In this document: piece after piece, positions 25,381 to 35,567 of the stretch
Layout: each line of letters begins with the position of its first letter
Position numbering within the stretch: the first letter of the stretch is position 1
DNA from: Ardenticatenaceae bacterium
GTDB taxonomy: Bacteria > Chloroflexota > Anaerolineae > Promineifilales > Promineifilaceae
DNA length: 64,000 nt
Assembly: GCA_011525915.1 (NCBI GenBank)
Contig: WYBM01000102.1
Span: 1-64,000, forward strand
Direction of reading: 5' to 3'
Translations under genes and position numbers: made by a program
The notes under the pieces: generated by a model
What the model saw: the letters and a program-made list of their open reading frames with translations, nothing else
Told to the model about the DNA's origin: nothing
Database searches by the model: none

Positions 25381-28300
25381 CTAGTTTGGTTTCATGATGA
25401 TCGGCAAGAATATGTAGTAAGCACTCTCCTCAACCTCAAACACGGCCGTGGCTACATTGGAACCGACGATATTCGTGGCTTGCAGCGTCACTGTGTACAC
25501 AGCTGCCGCCGTGTAAATGTGTGTCGGGTTGGCCAGTGTACTGGTGATACCATCCCCAAAATCCCATAGATAGGTGAGTGGTTCGGTGCCAGTTGAGGTG
25601 TTGGTGAACACGGCCGTTTGCCCCAGTACAATTGGCCCGTTATGGTTAAAGCTGGCTGTTGGCGCCACCGGCGGTACTGTCAATGACAGCGGAATCGCCA
25701 CCTCAGGATTATAGGGTTCATCAGCTGTAAGCTGCAATGTGCCCGTATAAACGCCAGGTTGAGCAGGCGCAGTAAAGATAAGCTGTACTGTCATTGAACT
25801 TCCAGGGGGAACGGTGCCACCTGCAGGAACCATTTCTACCCACGGTATGACGATTTCCGTCGTATCTGTAAAAGCCTCATACGCATCCACCAGACCCCAA
25901 CCAAAGGTATTATTGGGATGCGCCATGGGGGGAAGTCCGCCGCAAGTCTCAGCCGTTTCCAAGGGGAAGGCTGTTTGCGACAGCAGCCATGCTGTACCCT
26001 CAATCTGTCCGACTAGTTCTGGTTTGGCCGACCACAGCAATGCTGCTACACCCGCTACATGAGGCGAAGCCATACTGGTACCGCTAGCAATCCCATATGA
26101 ATTACCCGGGAGGCTCGAGTTCACTTCAAAACCGGGTGCGCTGACGTTGGGCTTTAAGATGCCAGTCACGTCTGCCGGGCCACGACTGGAGAAAGGAGCG
26201 ATATTTGACCCGTCATCTACAGCGGCGGCACTGAAGCTACGGCCATAATCGCCAGGTGAGCCGGTTGTACTGCAAACCGGGCCGCTATTACCGGCCGAGA
26301 ATTGTGGGAAGATGCCGGCAGCGCGCCAGGCACCCACCACACCGCCATACCAGAAATCGCCGCCGCCGCCACCCCAGGAATTGTTGACGATGTGGGGTCT
26401 TTGCGCCGGATCAGGATTCTGACCGTTCAGATCGGTAGGCGCTACCATCCAATCACCACAAACCAACAGCGCTTCAAAGGAACAGCTGTTCGACTCGCAA
26501 CCCTTGCAGGCAATCCACTGGGCGCCCGGTGCCACACCAATGCCGTTGACGGCATTGATGGGATCCGTGGGGTTATCACTACCTATCATCGTACCCATCG
26601 TGTGTGTACCATGCCCATCATTGTCGCAGGGTTGGGTTTGCCCGGCACAGCCAAAGGTAGGCATATACCAGTTGTAATCATGATCACCAGCACCACCACG
26701 ATATTGGTCATCCAGGGCGGTATGCGTCCATTCTACGCCCGTATCAATGTTGGCTACGACGATGTTCTGGCCAGTCACACCAGCCAACCATACATCATCT
26801 GCATTAACCATCTCAATATTCCAGCCGACGGTGTCGGGGGAAAGAACGTTGCGCAGTGTTACCCCCATAAACTGCCATAAAGATGGTTGGCGTGTCTCCA
26901 ATGTAATTTTATCGTTGGCCAACAGGTAAGCGACATCGGTGCGAGCTGCCAACGCATGAACCGTCTCCAAAGTACCAGCGCGCACTAATAAGCCATTGCT
27001 GGCTAAAAACGGCCGATACTGCAAATTTTGCCTATCTAACCAGTGGCGCACGTCAGCCTGAGACCGTTCAGTCGTGGCCGCCAGTGTCTCATACACATAT
27101 TGGCCACGTGCATTCCAGTCACCCATGTTATAAGCGGCGCTCAGATCAGCTTGTTCCGCCATAAAGACAATGAAATCAGCTACACCGGAGCCTGAGGCCG
27201 CCAGCTCTTCCAAAATGCGTGGGTCAATACGGTACGCTGGCACTTGTGGTCGTTCCGACGGTTGCAACGGGGTGACGCCTGGTTGGAAAGTGCCCAATGA
27301 GAAGTACAAATCAGACGTACCGTCATTGGTGATGATGAATGTCTGTGTTACTTGCTGCCCAGGCGGCAAGGTTTCATCATAAGATGAATCTGACCACGCC
27401 ATAACTGGTGCATTCAGTGTGACATCTTGCAGGGTGACCGCATCAGGCAGAATCGTGATTTGAATAGCGCCGGTTGGCCAGCCACCAGGCAAGACCGAGA
27501 ATTGATACCCTTCTGCCGATGATGACAGATAGTAATCACCTGGGATCATGTCCAGGATAAGATAATCACCGTCGCCATCAGCAAAAGCCTCTCCTACGTT
27601 CGCGCTGTTTGTTACGTCTTCGATGTAGATGTAGGCGTCGGGAATGGGTTGGCTTGTATTGGCGTCGTAAATTGTGCCGGCTACACCCGATTCGCAAAGT
27701 AATTTCACCTGCGCCTGGACCGTATCGGTCAACGTGGTGTTTGTCTGCCCAATACCGTCAATGGTAATGACATCTACGTCGGCACAGTCGGCATCAAATG
27801 GCACGGTCACGGTAATACCAAACGCAACCAAATCACCATCGGCTACAAAGACGCTGGATGGTGCACTCATGGCCCAGGTGAGTGTACTAGAATAGCTCAG
27901 GTCAAAGGTCTCATCACTGCCACTGCGGTTCGATGCTCCCACGTTGACCACAATCGTACCAATCCCCTCCACCAGTTGGTCACGCGGCACCAGGGTGAAG
28001 TCTGTGAGCGGCGTCACATTATAATATTCTGGCGTTACCAGAATATTTGAATCAGCCCCCTGGCGGCCACCCCAGACCCACATGCCAGGCTGGCCATTCA
28101 ACCCAATACCAGCAGGCACAAACGCGCCAGCGTGGTTACGGCGCGCTTCATTCAAATCCGGAAAGGTCATATCCCAACTGTCGCTGGCAACATCATATAA
28201 CTGCGCTTCTGCCAATTCGCCAGACCATTGGCCGCAGCCGGCGATAACAATGGCGCCAGCGAGGTCATAAGCTATCGTTGAATCAAAACCAAACGCCGGG

Positions 28301-29136
28301 GCTTCATCACAAGCAATGGGCAAATCGGTGACACCAACATCATCCCAGGCTGTCGGGCTGACCGTATCCAGCTTCTCCGCAATCTGTAAGGGAATCAAAC
28401 CGGCGCCATCAAAATCATCACCTCCCATGGCATAGACAAAACCATCTACCACAGCATTGGGGATGTAACTACGCGCCTGATTTAAATCTGGACCGGTGGT
28501 AAAGCGGCTGCCGGGTGCGGCCGTAATGTCAAAGATGTAGGTATCATCAATGACAGCTACACCATCAAACCCACCAAAAATGTAGGCGATATTGTTGACG
28601 ACAGCCACACCACCAGGCGCAGTGAGAACCGGCAGGGGATCAGTCGTAGTGTAATCAACGGTGCTATTTGTACCAGGCTTATACCCTTGAACAGTGTTGA
28701 CCACGCCACCAGATGCTGGCCGCCCGCCGAAAACAACAAAAACTTCGTCACCACCACTCTCTACCAGACGGGCAATCTGGTAGTTGGAAATGGGCACGGG
28801 TATATCAGTCCCCGTATCGGTATAAACACCGGTGACAGGGTCAAATTCCCATACACTGCCGTCGGTGTTGCCATCCGCTAAGCGCCCTCCCAACACGTAA
28901 ACATGCCCTGTAGTGAGCGAATATTCAGCATCAAAACGAGTAAAGGCAAACGGAGCATTAGCAGGCAATTGCCAACTACTGTAAACGTAATCTTCGGTAT
29001 CATCTGGTGTGGAAAATTGTACGGCCGCGACGGTTGTCACAAAATCTGCCTTGGCTGGTGCAAGGCTCTGCCCTAATACAAGCGCCACCAATCCCATACC
29101 AAGTATCAAACTAAAAACAACGTACTTAAAACGCAT
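25381..29136 (-). CDS. Secreted kelch-subtilisin-like serine protease (S8)
   Basis: A 1251-residue exported protein. A signal peptide (VVFSLILGMGLVALVL) is followed by kelch-like propeller repeats (about 50-380; for example TGHVYVLGGRLADG, EVFVVFGGRP), a carboxypeptidase-regulatory-like domain (GVAGTIYDANTSQPIPDAYI), an I9-like segment (about 640-740), and the protease with D798 (NIDTGVEWTH), H842 (DGHGTHTMG) and S1021 (SGTSMASPHVAG). A PKD domain (TYLWDFGDG) closes it. The very end, YYIFLPIIMKPN, resembles tails of many secreted Anaerolineae proteins. AGGAGG lies five bases before the ATG. It probably degrades extracellular protein, or processes surface proteins. Confidence 0.9.
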   Translation of the reverse strand: MRFKYVVFSLILGMGLVALVLGQSLAPAKADFVTTVAAVQFSTPDDTEDYVYSSWQLPANAPFAFTRFDAEYSLTTGHVYVLGGRLADGNTDGSVWEFDPVTGVYTDTGTDIPVPISNYQIARLVESGGDEVFVVFGGRPASGGVVNTVQGYKPGTNSTVDYTTTDPLPVLTAPGGVAVVNNIAYIFGGFDGVAVIDDTYIFDITAAPGSRFTTGPDLNQARSYIPNAVVDGFVYAMGGDDFDGAGLIPLQIAEKLDTVSPTAWDDVGVTDLPIACDEAPAFGFDSTIAYDLAGAIVIAGCGQWSGELAEAQLYDVASDSWDMTFPDLNEARRNHAGAFVPAGIGLNGQPGMWVWGGRQGADSNILVTPEYYNVTPLTDFTLVPRDQLVEGIGTIVVNVGASNRSGSDETFDLSYSSTLTWAMSAPSSVFVADGDLVAFGITVTVPFDADCADVDVITIDGIGQTNTTLTDTVQAQVKLLCESGVAGTIYDANTSQPIPDAYIYIEDVTNSANVGEAFADGDGDYLILDMIPGDYYLSSSAEGYQFSVLPGGWPTGAIQITILPDAVTLQDVTLNAPVMAWSDSSYDETLPPGQQVTQTFIITNDGTSDLYFSLGTFQPGVTPLQPSERPQVPAYRIDPRILEELAASGSGVADFIVFMAEQADLSAAYNMGDWNARGQYVYETLAATTERSQADVRHWLDRQNLQYRPFLASNGLLVRAGTLETVHALAARTDVAYLLANDKITLETRQPSLWQFMGVTLRNVLSPDTVGWNIEMVNADDVWLAGVTGQNIVVANIDTGVEWTHTALDDQYRGGAGDHDYNWYMPTFGCAGQTQPCDNDGHGTHTMGTMIGSDNPTDPINAVNGIGVAPGAQWIACKGCESNSCSFEALLVCGDWMVAPTDLNGQNPDPAQRPHIVNNSWGGGGGDFWYGGVVGAWRAAGIFPQFSAGNSGPVCSTTGSPGDYGRSFSAAAVDDGSNIAPFSSRGPADVTGILKPNVSAPGFEVNSSLPGNSYGIASGTSMASPHVAGVAALLWSAKPELVGQIEGTAWLLSQTAFPLETAETCGGLPPMAHPNNTFGWGLVDAYEAFTDTTEIVIPWVEMVPAGGTVPPGSSMTVQLIFTAPAQPGVYTGTLQLTADEPYNPEVAIPLSLTVPPVAPTASFNHNGPIVLGQTAVFTNTSTGTEPLTYLWDFGDGITSTLANPTHIYTAAAVYTVTLQATNIVGSNVATAVFEVEESAYYIFLPIIMKPN

Positions 29137-29422
29137 TTCATCCTCCTTCCTTTTGGTTTGGTTGGGGCAAGGTCTGAGTTAAGGTCCGACCTTGATGACC
29201 TGTACCAAGAACCAAAAGCTATACACAAATAGGCCGGTCTTATGGTTATTTGGGGGATGTGACCTGTATAAAGAGATTTTCGCTGTATCTGGCCTTTCTT
29301 GTCAAGTGAGATAAAGCAGCAATATACTGCCATTTGCCTGTGAACGGCCGTTAACCCCCGGGAATTGAGGTATAATTAATCACGGCCGTCGCCAATGAAT
29401 ACCTCCCGATTGCTGTGCAGAC

Positions 29423-31537
29423 ATGGATAATGGCATGGAAAACAACCGCTGGTACAAACTAACCCTCAGGTTATGGCCCGATGTAGCCAGATACAATCAG
29501 CCTTCACAAATGCAGGCCACCGCGGCCATCATCCCCCTGTTTTTTCTGGCACCGCTGGCGGTGCTGGCCATGACGTGGCTGCTTGTGATCACCGATTGGG
29601 TGGGCTTGTTTCGGGAATGGCCGGCGATGGTGGTGCTCACGGCCGTTATCCTCATCCTGGACTTCAACAGCTTCACCCTACAACTGAATTTTGGCAAAGA
29701 TAAGAACGTTACCCTTACCAGTTCACTGGCGACCATGGTCATGTGGGCTGGCGTGTTGGTCTTGGGGCCTTCGGCATTGTGGACGGCCGTCATCACCAGC
29801 CTGGTGATGACGCTTAAAACCGCCCGTTATTTGCACGTTTATAATGAAAATCCTGTGTGGGGCACCCTGTCTTTGCTCGTTCAAGAAGTGGGTATTGGGC
29901 TGCTGGCCATGCTCGCCGCCGCCGCCACATACCAGGCATTTGGCGGCCTGTACCCTTTGGTCTCCTTAAACGATACGACCTGGGGGCCGCTGGCAGCCAG
30001 CACGCTGACCCTGATCCTGCTGCCGGCTGTTTTGTTACTGCCTGTGATCATTGAAATCAATCGGCTGGCCGGGCTGCCTGACTGGCAGGGCAATGCGCTT
30101 CGGTTTATTGGCAGCATGGCGGTTCTGGCACTATTAAGCCTGCCGTTTTCCATACTGCTGGCCCTGTCGCTGTCTCTCTCTGGATTGGGCCACTTTATCT
30201 TCTTTTTATTGGGCATCATCCTCATCAACCAGCTTATTTACCGGCTCAGCAGCGCCAATCTACGGCAGTGGCGGCTCAACCGGGAACTGGCCCACCTGGA
30301 ACGGCTCAGCGAGGCGCTGCTGCAATCATCACCTGATGCCTCTGAACTGGAACGTGTGCTGCAGCAGCATATCCCCGCCCTGTTCATCAATGACCGCGTC
30401 CAGATTTTTATCTTCCCCGGGCCAGATGCGGCAACACACACGGCCGTGTGGCCCACATTCCACCTCACCCACCCCCCTCAGGCTCGCCACACCAGCACCG
30501 TCAATTGGGACAGGCTGCGGACAGCCACAGAACCCATCATCACCATCCCAGACGTGGTGATGCCCCAAGAGACCGGCATATTTGGCGATGCCCTCATGAT
30601 CAAAATTCAGGCCCAGGAAGCCGAAGACCCAACCCTGGCCCACACGCTGGCCGGTGGCATTTATTTAATTCGGCACCAGATTCATGGCAAAACGGCTGAC
30701 TCATTGGCCACCCTGCAAGGGTTGGCCTCGCAAATTGGGGCAGCCCTCTACCGGGCACAGGCCCATGTAGAGATGCTGCAAAATCAAAGGATGAGCCAGG
30801 AGCTGGCCTTTGCCGGGCACATCCAGGCCAGCTTTTTGCCCCACGAAATTCCCCAGATGCCCGGATGGGAGCTGGCGGCCGCGCTGGTACCGGCGCGGCA
30901 AACATCCGGGGATTTTTATGACTTTGTGGTATTAGATGACACCCGCATAGGTCTGTTGGTGGCCGATGTGGCGGACAAGGGCACAGGCGCAGCGTTATAC
31001 ATGGCCCTCAGCCGCACCCTGCTGCGCACCTACGCCGTGGAATATCCCCATGCACCCGAACGGGTTCTGCAAGCTACGAATGAACGCATCCTGGCCGATA
31101 CGCAGTCAGACCAGTTTGTGACTGTCTTTTACGGTGTGTTGGATACAGCTGCGGGCACGCTGGTTTATGCCAATGCCGGGCACAACCCGCCTTATGTGGC
31201 CGGCAGCCAGCGGCTGGAACTGGCCAAAACCGGCATTCCCCTGGGCATCTACCCCGGTATGGCCTGGCAGCAGCAGCGGGTGCAGCTTTTGCCGGGTGAC
31301 GTACTGACCGCTTACACCGACGGCATCACGGAAGCACAAAATGGTGATGAAGAGGCATTTGGTGAGGCCCGGTTATGGGCTGTTTTGCAAAACGGCCACG
31401 GCCGTGAAGCATCACAAACAACCACCGACATCCTTAAGGCTGTTACCGCCTTTGTGGGCCATGCCCCTCAGTTTGATGATCTTACGCTGTTGGTGGCGCG
31501 GCGGCGGCCGCAGGAGGATGATGGGGTAATAAGGTGA
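29423..31537 (+). CDS. Membrane-anchored PP2C-type (RsbU/SpoIIE) phosphatase
   Basis: A 704-residue signalling protein. About seven hydrophobic helices fill residues 30-270, a GAF-like region covers about 290-440, and the PP2C domain runs from about 460 to the end. The metal-site motifs are GDFYDF, VADVADKGTGAALYM, ANAGHNPPYV and TDGITEAQNGD. RsbU-type enzymes dephosphorylate an anti-sigma-factor antagonist and so switch on stress sigma factors; no such partner gene is nearby. TATAAT (29371-29376) lies 46 bp upstream of the ATG. The last 56 bp overlap the convergent phosphoesterase gene. Confidence 0.87.
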   Translation: MDNGMENNRWYKLTLRLWPDVARYNQPSQMQATAAIIPLFFLAPLAVLAMTWLLVITDWVGLFREWPAMVVLTAVILILDFNSFTLQLNFGKDKNVTLTSSLATMVMWAGVLVLGPSALWTAVITSLVMTLKTARYLHVYNENPVWGTLSLLVQEVGIGLLAMLAAAATYQAFGGLYPLVSLNDTTWGPLAASTLTLILLPAVLLLPVIIEINRLAGLPDWQGNALRFIGSMAVLALLSLPFSILLALSLSLSGLGHFIFFLLGIILINQLIYRLSSANLRQWRLNRELAHLERLSEALLQSSPDASELERVLQQHIPALFINDRVQIFIFPGPDAATHTAVWPTFHLTHPPQARHTSTVNWDRLRTATEPIITIPDVVMPQETGIFGDALMIKIQAQEAEDPTLAHTLAGGIYLIRHQIHGKTADSLATLQGLASQIGAALYRAQAHVEMLQNQRMSQELAFAGHIQASFLPHEIPQMPGWELAAALVPARQTSGDFYDFVVLDDTRIGLLVADVADKGTGAALYMALSRTLLRTYAVEYPHAPERVLQATNERILADTQSDQFVTVFYGVLDTAAGTLVYANAGHNPPYVAGSQRLELAKTGIPLGIYPGMAWQQQRVQLLPGDVLTAYTDGITEAQNGDEEAFGEARLWAVLQNGHGREASQTTTDILKAVTAFVGHAPQFDDLTLLVARRRPQEDDGVIR

Positions 31538-32351
31538 TGACGGTGATCTCCGGCCGGCAGTTAAGGCGCAGGCGAATCATGTTTGTGCCCAGGCCGCGGT
31601 TGGTATACTGTACCATGTCACCCACCTGGTAACGGCCGTGGGGGTACTTCCTAAACAGAGGACCCCGCAGTGGGCCCAGGTGAGGTAACACAATCTGGCC
31701 ACCGTGAGAATGACCGGAAAGCTGCAAAGCAAAACGGCCAGTAGCAGCGCTGACATCGGCAAAGTCTGGCTCGTGCGCCAGCAGGATGGCCGGGCCATCT
31801 GGTGGCAGCTTGGCCAATACCATCGCCAGATCATCTTGTTTTACCATGATGTCATCGACCCCGGCAATGTGCAACACGGCCGTGCCCCGCCGCACCGTGT
31901 ATACGTCATTTTGCAGCTCAATCACGCCCGCATCGGCCACCGCCCGGCGTACCCGGCTGACATCCAACCAATGATCATGGTTGCCCATGACGGCCAGCAT
32001 GGCATCTCTGGCCCGTAACTGCTGTAATCCCGCTGTCAGGTCAACCAGCACCCCCTCCAGCACATAAGAGGCAAAGTCACCGGTGATGACAATGGCGTCA
32101 GGCTGCTGAGCATTGACCAGGTGGGCAATGCCGTGCAGGCGTTCGGCCGTGACCCAATGCCCCAGGTGAATATCGCTGATCTGCACAAGCCGGTACCCGG
32201 CAAACGCACTCGCCAGGTGGGGTATTTCCACGGTCAGCGGCACAATGTCAAAGTGTGCCGGATGAAAGCGCTGGCGGCCCAGCCGCTGCATGAGGCCCGT
32301 GAGCGCAACCTGCCATTTTCCGCGTAAATAAAAGCCTTTTTGTGTGTGCAT
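31482..32351 (-). CDS. Metallophosphoesterase (YaeI/YkuE type)
   Basis: A 289-residue calcineurin-like phosphoesterase. Motifs in order: QISDIHLGH, VITGDF, AVMGNHDHW, LLAHEPD and SGHSHGGQ, all metal ligands present. Relatives cut UDP-sugar lipids, cyclic nucleotides or phospholipids at the membrane. The N-terminus has no clear transmembrane helix. The C-terminal tail is PPAAAAAPPTA. It overlaps the 3' end of the phosphatase gene on the other strand by 56 bp, so the two are convergent. Confidence 0.87.
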   Translation of the reverse strand: MHTQKGFYLRGKWQVALTGLMQRLGRQRFHPAHFDIVPLTVEIPHLASAFAGYRLVQISDIHLGHWVTAERLHGIAHLVNAQQPDAIVITGDFASYVLEGVLVDLTAGLQQLRARDAMLAVMGNHDHWLDVSRVRRAVADAGVIELQNDVYTVRRGTAVLHIAGVDDIMVKQDDLAMVLAKLPPDGPAILLAHEPDFADVSAATGRFALQLSGHSHGGQIVLPHLGPLRGPLFRKYPHGRYQVGDMVQYTNRGLGTNMIRLRLNCRPEITVITLLPHHPPAAAAAPPTA

Positions 32352-32382
32352 AGCCGTGTGGAGATTGGTGATCGGTCAATCG

Positions 32383-34470
32383 CTAATCTGCAATCTCCAA
32401 ATTCTCTATCACAAACGCCGTCTCGCCAGTGGTCAGGGGAACCCGCTCAATGTCCGGCCAGGTATACATGCCGGTGTGCAGCGTATAGGGGCCTGGCGGC
32501 AGGTCCGGGGGCAGCACAATGGCAAACTGGGCCACCAGAAAGTCCCCCTGGCGCCAATACACCGGGTGCACCACGGCCGCATCGTCTTGGGCTACCAGCG
32601 TGCCGGTGGTGTCTAACAGATGCGTAAAAAAGTGAATATCGGTCAGCGGCGGTTGCCCCTGGGTAATGCGCCAGGTAAGGGTTATAGGCACGGTCTGGCC
32701 CGGCCGCCTATCACTGCCCATCTGCCAATCAACCAGTTCCAGACCATTTTGCCAGGCAGCCTGGGTAACACGTGCCGAAGCAAAAGCGGTGCCATCCACC
32801 TGGTAAAAGTCCCAACTTCCTTGTAGGGTTATAAGTGGGGCCAGCCCGGTACCATACCTGTCTAATAACCATTGGGCCACGGGGTCAACGGCCGTGACCG
32901 CATACAACGTACACCCACCCGGCATGATAAAACCCCGCCCCACCACCGCCAGGCGCACATCAACCGGGTATAAAAACGGCTCCACCAGCCCCACCGGTGA
33001 GGAATCATGCTGGTACCCCTCGGCCAGCAGCGTGACACTGCAGGCCGGGTTTGCCGCCTGCAGCTGCTGTAGATAGGTGACGGCCTGCTGTATGTCCCCG
33101 GCGGTGGTCCGCTGCCATAGGTCCACGGCATCGGCCAGCGCCAGCCCGGTGTGGTAAACGGCAAATTGCCAGCCGCCCCACAGCAGCAGCGGCAGGGCCA
33201 CCAGCGCCAGGATGATGCGCCGCCCGGCGGGGTGGCGTATGCGCCGGACAAACGACCACAACCAGGCCCAAAGGGCGGCCAGCAGCAGGATGGCCGGCGG
33301 CAGCAAGTACAAGAAAAAGTAAGGCTGCAAATATTGTGAATGGCGCACATACAGCAGCACCGGCAGGGCCACCCATACCACGCCCACCACCAGCGCCACT
33401 TGCGGCGGGGGCAGCCGTTCACCGGGGTGGCGGCGGCGCCAGATGAGCGGGGATAAAGTGGCAAACAACACGGCTGTCACGCTCAACAGGCGCATCATAG
33501 GCATGAGGCCAGGCAGCGAGGGCACGGCCGTTTGCCAGGCGCTCACCTGGTTGGCCAGAAAGTGGCTGCCCGTCACCAGGTCTAAGAGAATAAAAAAGGC
33601 AGCGGCATTAACGACCGTACCTTCCAGGTGGGCCTGCGTGGAAAGTTGGGCGCCCGTTAACACGCCGGTCAACGCTTTGAAGTCTGTAAAACCTACGGCA
33701 CGTTCAAACACCAGGTAAGGCAGGTAGAGCAGCAAAAACACCAGGGCCGCCCCCACAAACAAGGCCAGGGCACGCCGCCAGTTCCCCGGCCACAGCCGCC
33801 GCCAAAAAACAATCATAATCACAGCCAACACCGGCAGCAGCGCCAGGGCGCTAAGGTGGAGTTGGGTAGTCAGGGCCAGCGCCGCCGCGGCCAACATGAA
33901 CCACGGCCACTTTTGTGTCGTCAGGTACAACAACACGGCCGTGAGCAGCAGTGTGGCAAAAACCGGCACCAGGCTGGGGTTCCAGATCAGGCGGCTGTAA
34001 TAGATAGCCCAGGGGTTTAACGCCAGGAAAAAGGCGGCCAGCAGGCCGGTGGTGCGGTTAAAGAGGCGGGCCGCCAGAAAATAAATCAGGGCGACGGCCG
34101 TGAGGCTCAACGCTGCCTGGAACCACAACGGGGCCATCACCGTCTTGCGCACAAACAGGGGCAGGGCGATCAGGTATTCAATCAGCGGCGGATTCATAGC
34201 CCCCGCCGACGATTTGTTGGCTGCCAGTGGAAACTTGCCCCAATTCACCCAATCCAGGGCAATGCTGTAGAGGATGGATTGGTCACCCCAAATGGGGCTG
34301 GTATGCAGCCGATACAGGCGTAGATAGGCTCCTACGACCAGCAGCAGCAACAGCAGCCCCAAAATGAAAAGCGGCGGCCTGTAGTTTCTACGTTTCAGCT
34401 CAGGCGTGGATGAGATAGACGTTGTCAATGATCTTGCCTTTGAGCAGGCGTTGGGGTTTACCGGCAGCAT
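32383..34470 (-). CDS. ArnT/PMT-like membrane glycosyltransferase (GT39-like)
   Basis: A 695-residue integral membrane protein. After a hydrophilic start, about ten membrane helices lie between residues 35 and 430; the first loop has LYRLHTSPIWGDQSILYSIA with an Asp like the catalytic Asp of PMT/ArnT enzymes. The C-terminal 270 residues form an extracellular domain with no identified family. Such enzymes use polyprenyl-linked sugars on the outer face of the membrane. The first 71 bp overlap the end of the upstream gene; the true start may be a little further inside (for example a TTG near residue 15). Confidence 0.75.
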   Translation of the reverse strand: MLPVNPNACSKARSLTTSISSTPELKRRNYRPPLFILGLLLLLLVVGAYLRLYRLHTSPIWGDQSILYSIALDWVNWGKFPLAANKSSAGAMNPPLIEYLIALPLFVRKTVMAPLWFQAALSLTAVALIYFLAARLFNRTTGLLAAFFLALNPWAIYYSRLIWNPSLVPVFATLLLTAVLLYLTTQKWPWFMLAAAALALTTQLHLSALALLPVLAVIMIVFWRRLWPGNWRRALALFVGAALVFLLLYLPYLVFERAVGFTDFKALTGVLTGAQLSTQAHLEGTVVNAAAFFILLDLVTGSHFLANQVSAWQTAVPSLPGLMPMMRLLSVTAVLFATLSPLIWRRRHPGERLPPPQVALVVGVVWVALPVLLYVRHSQYLQPYFFLYLLPPAILLLAALWAWLWSFVRRIRHPAGRRIILALVALPLLLWGGWQFAVYHTGLALADAVDLWQRTTAGDIQQAVTYLQQLQAANPACSVTLLAEGYQHDSSPVGLVEPFLYPVDVRLAVVGRGFIMPGGCTLYAVTAVDPVAQWLLDRYGTGLAPLITLQGSWDFYQVDGTAFASARVTQAAWQNGLELVDWQMGSDRRPGQTVPITLTWRITQGQPPLTDIHFFTHLLDTTGTLVAQDDAAVVHPVYWRQGDFLVAQFAIVLPPDLPPGPYTLHTGMYTWPDIERVPLTTGETAFVIENLEIAD

Positions 34471-35560
34471 CTAACTGGTACACGGCCGTACCATTTGTAT
34501 AGATCACATCCCCGGCGGCGTTGACGTCAAAAGCCACCACGTGTTTGGCCAGCACCACTTCTTCACCGGTTTCATGGCGTTTTACCAGCTCCCAGGAAGC
34601 GGGCACCAGCGCCGGGGCATCTGTTTTGCGCGTGTGCTGGCGCATGGCTTTTTCCGCATCAATGCGGCGGCCGCGTAAAATGACCATTTGAACGTCATCC
34701 CCTTCGACTTTGGGACCACCGGCCATGGTTAGCGGCCGGCGCGAATACATCCATGATTTGAAATTAAGCCAATCTATAAACGTCTGGCCCAACCGGGCGG
34801 GGAAATATATCACATCCTTGAATGTATCGACGGCCGAGCGGCGCCGGCCCAATGGTTCATACGGCCGTTTGATGTAATAAAGCGCCCCCTCTTCATCCAT
34901 GTGCGGCAGCAGGCAATCAGAGTCTGGGTGGGCCAACACCGTTTCCAGATGACTGCGGTCCAGGTCCAGACGCTGAATGGCAAAAGCGCCAATGCCCAGC
35001 GGGTACCCGGCAGGGTTACGGGCCACACCGGCCGACTGAAACAAGAGTTGACGGCCGTTTCCTGGAATCCACGCTGGTGCTTCGTCTACAGAATCCCCTT
35101 CCGTCAAGGGCACAACCCGGAATCCTTGAATCAGACCAATGTTGGCCATACCCGTTTCCTGGAACTGCGTGCAAATGACCTCACCGCTGTCTGCATGCCG
35201 GGCCAATTCTTTGACGTAAAAGTTATTTTTGTGAACCAGCCGTTTTTCGCTGCCCTTCTGCCAATCGTACAGGAACAGCCCGCCAATGGTGTCGGTTTGC
35301 AAGGAGTAGAGAAGTTCACCGGGCTGCGTGCCCTGGGTGATCCCGGTCATTTGCACCATCACCTTTTGTGGATCAGGCTGGTTAAACCCCCACAACTGGC
35401 CAAACGGAGAGTTGGGATCTTTGATCTTCCACTCCTGCTGTTGAAAGCGCTGCACTGAGCGATTGATAAAGTCATCGGCAAACTCGCTGTGGATTTCCCG
35501 TGTCGCCAGGTCATCCTCTTTAAAGTACAGCTTGCCTCTGGAGAGATATGCCACTTTCAT
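34400..35560 (-). CDS. Beta-propeller-like protein of unknown function
   Basis: A 386-residue protein with no signal peptide or membrane segment. Short segments with W, D and G such as LFLYDWQKGSEK and GDVIYTNGTAVYQLDA are like blades of TolB/WD-type propellers, but no family was recognised. It overlaps the GT39-like gene and is 8 bp before the aldo/keto reductase stop, so it likely belongs to their operon. The middle part (about 230-290) has YFPARLGQTFIDWLN, which may be an inserted helix region. Its role is unknown. Confidence 0.5.
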   Translation of the reverse strand: MKVAYLSRGKLYFKEDDLATREIHSEFADDFINRSVQRFQQQEWKIKDPNSPFGQLWGFNQPDPQKVMVQMTGITQGTQPGELLYSLQTDTIGGLFLYDWQKGSEKRLVHKNNFYVKELARHADSGEVICTQFQETGMANIGLIQGFRVVPLTEGDSVDEAPAWIPGNGRQLLFQSAGVARNPAGYPLGIGAFAIQRLDLDRSHLETVLAHPDSDCLLPHMDEEGALYYIKRPYEPLGRRRSAVDTFKDVIYFPARLGQTFIDWLNFKSWMYSRRPLTMAGGPKVEGDDVQMVILRGRRIDAEKAMRQHTRKTDAPALVPASWELVKRHETGEEVVLAKHVVAFDVNAAGDVIYTNGTAVYQLDAAGKPQRLLKGKIIDNVYLIHA

Positions 35561-35567
35561 CTTTTGT

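Noticed and set aside
32862..33464. A 200-codon Cys/Trp-rich frame in the GT39-like gene
   Set aside because: Shadow of the membrane protein gene; composition is unlike a real protein.
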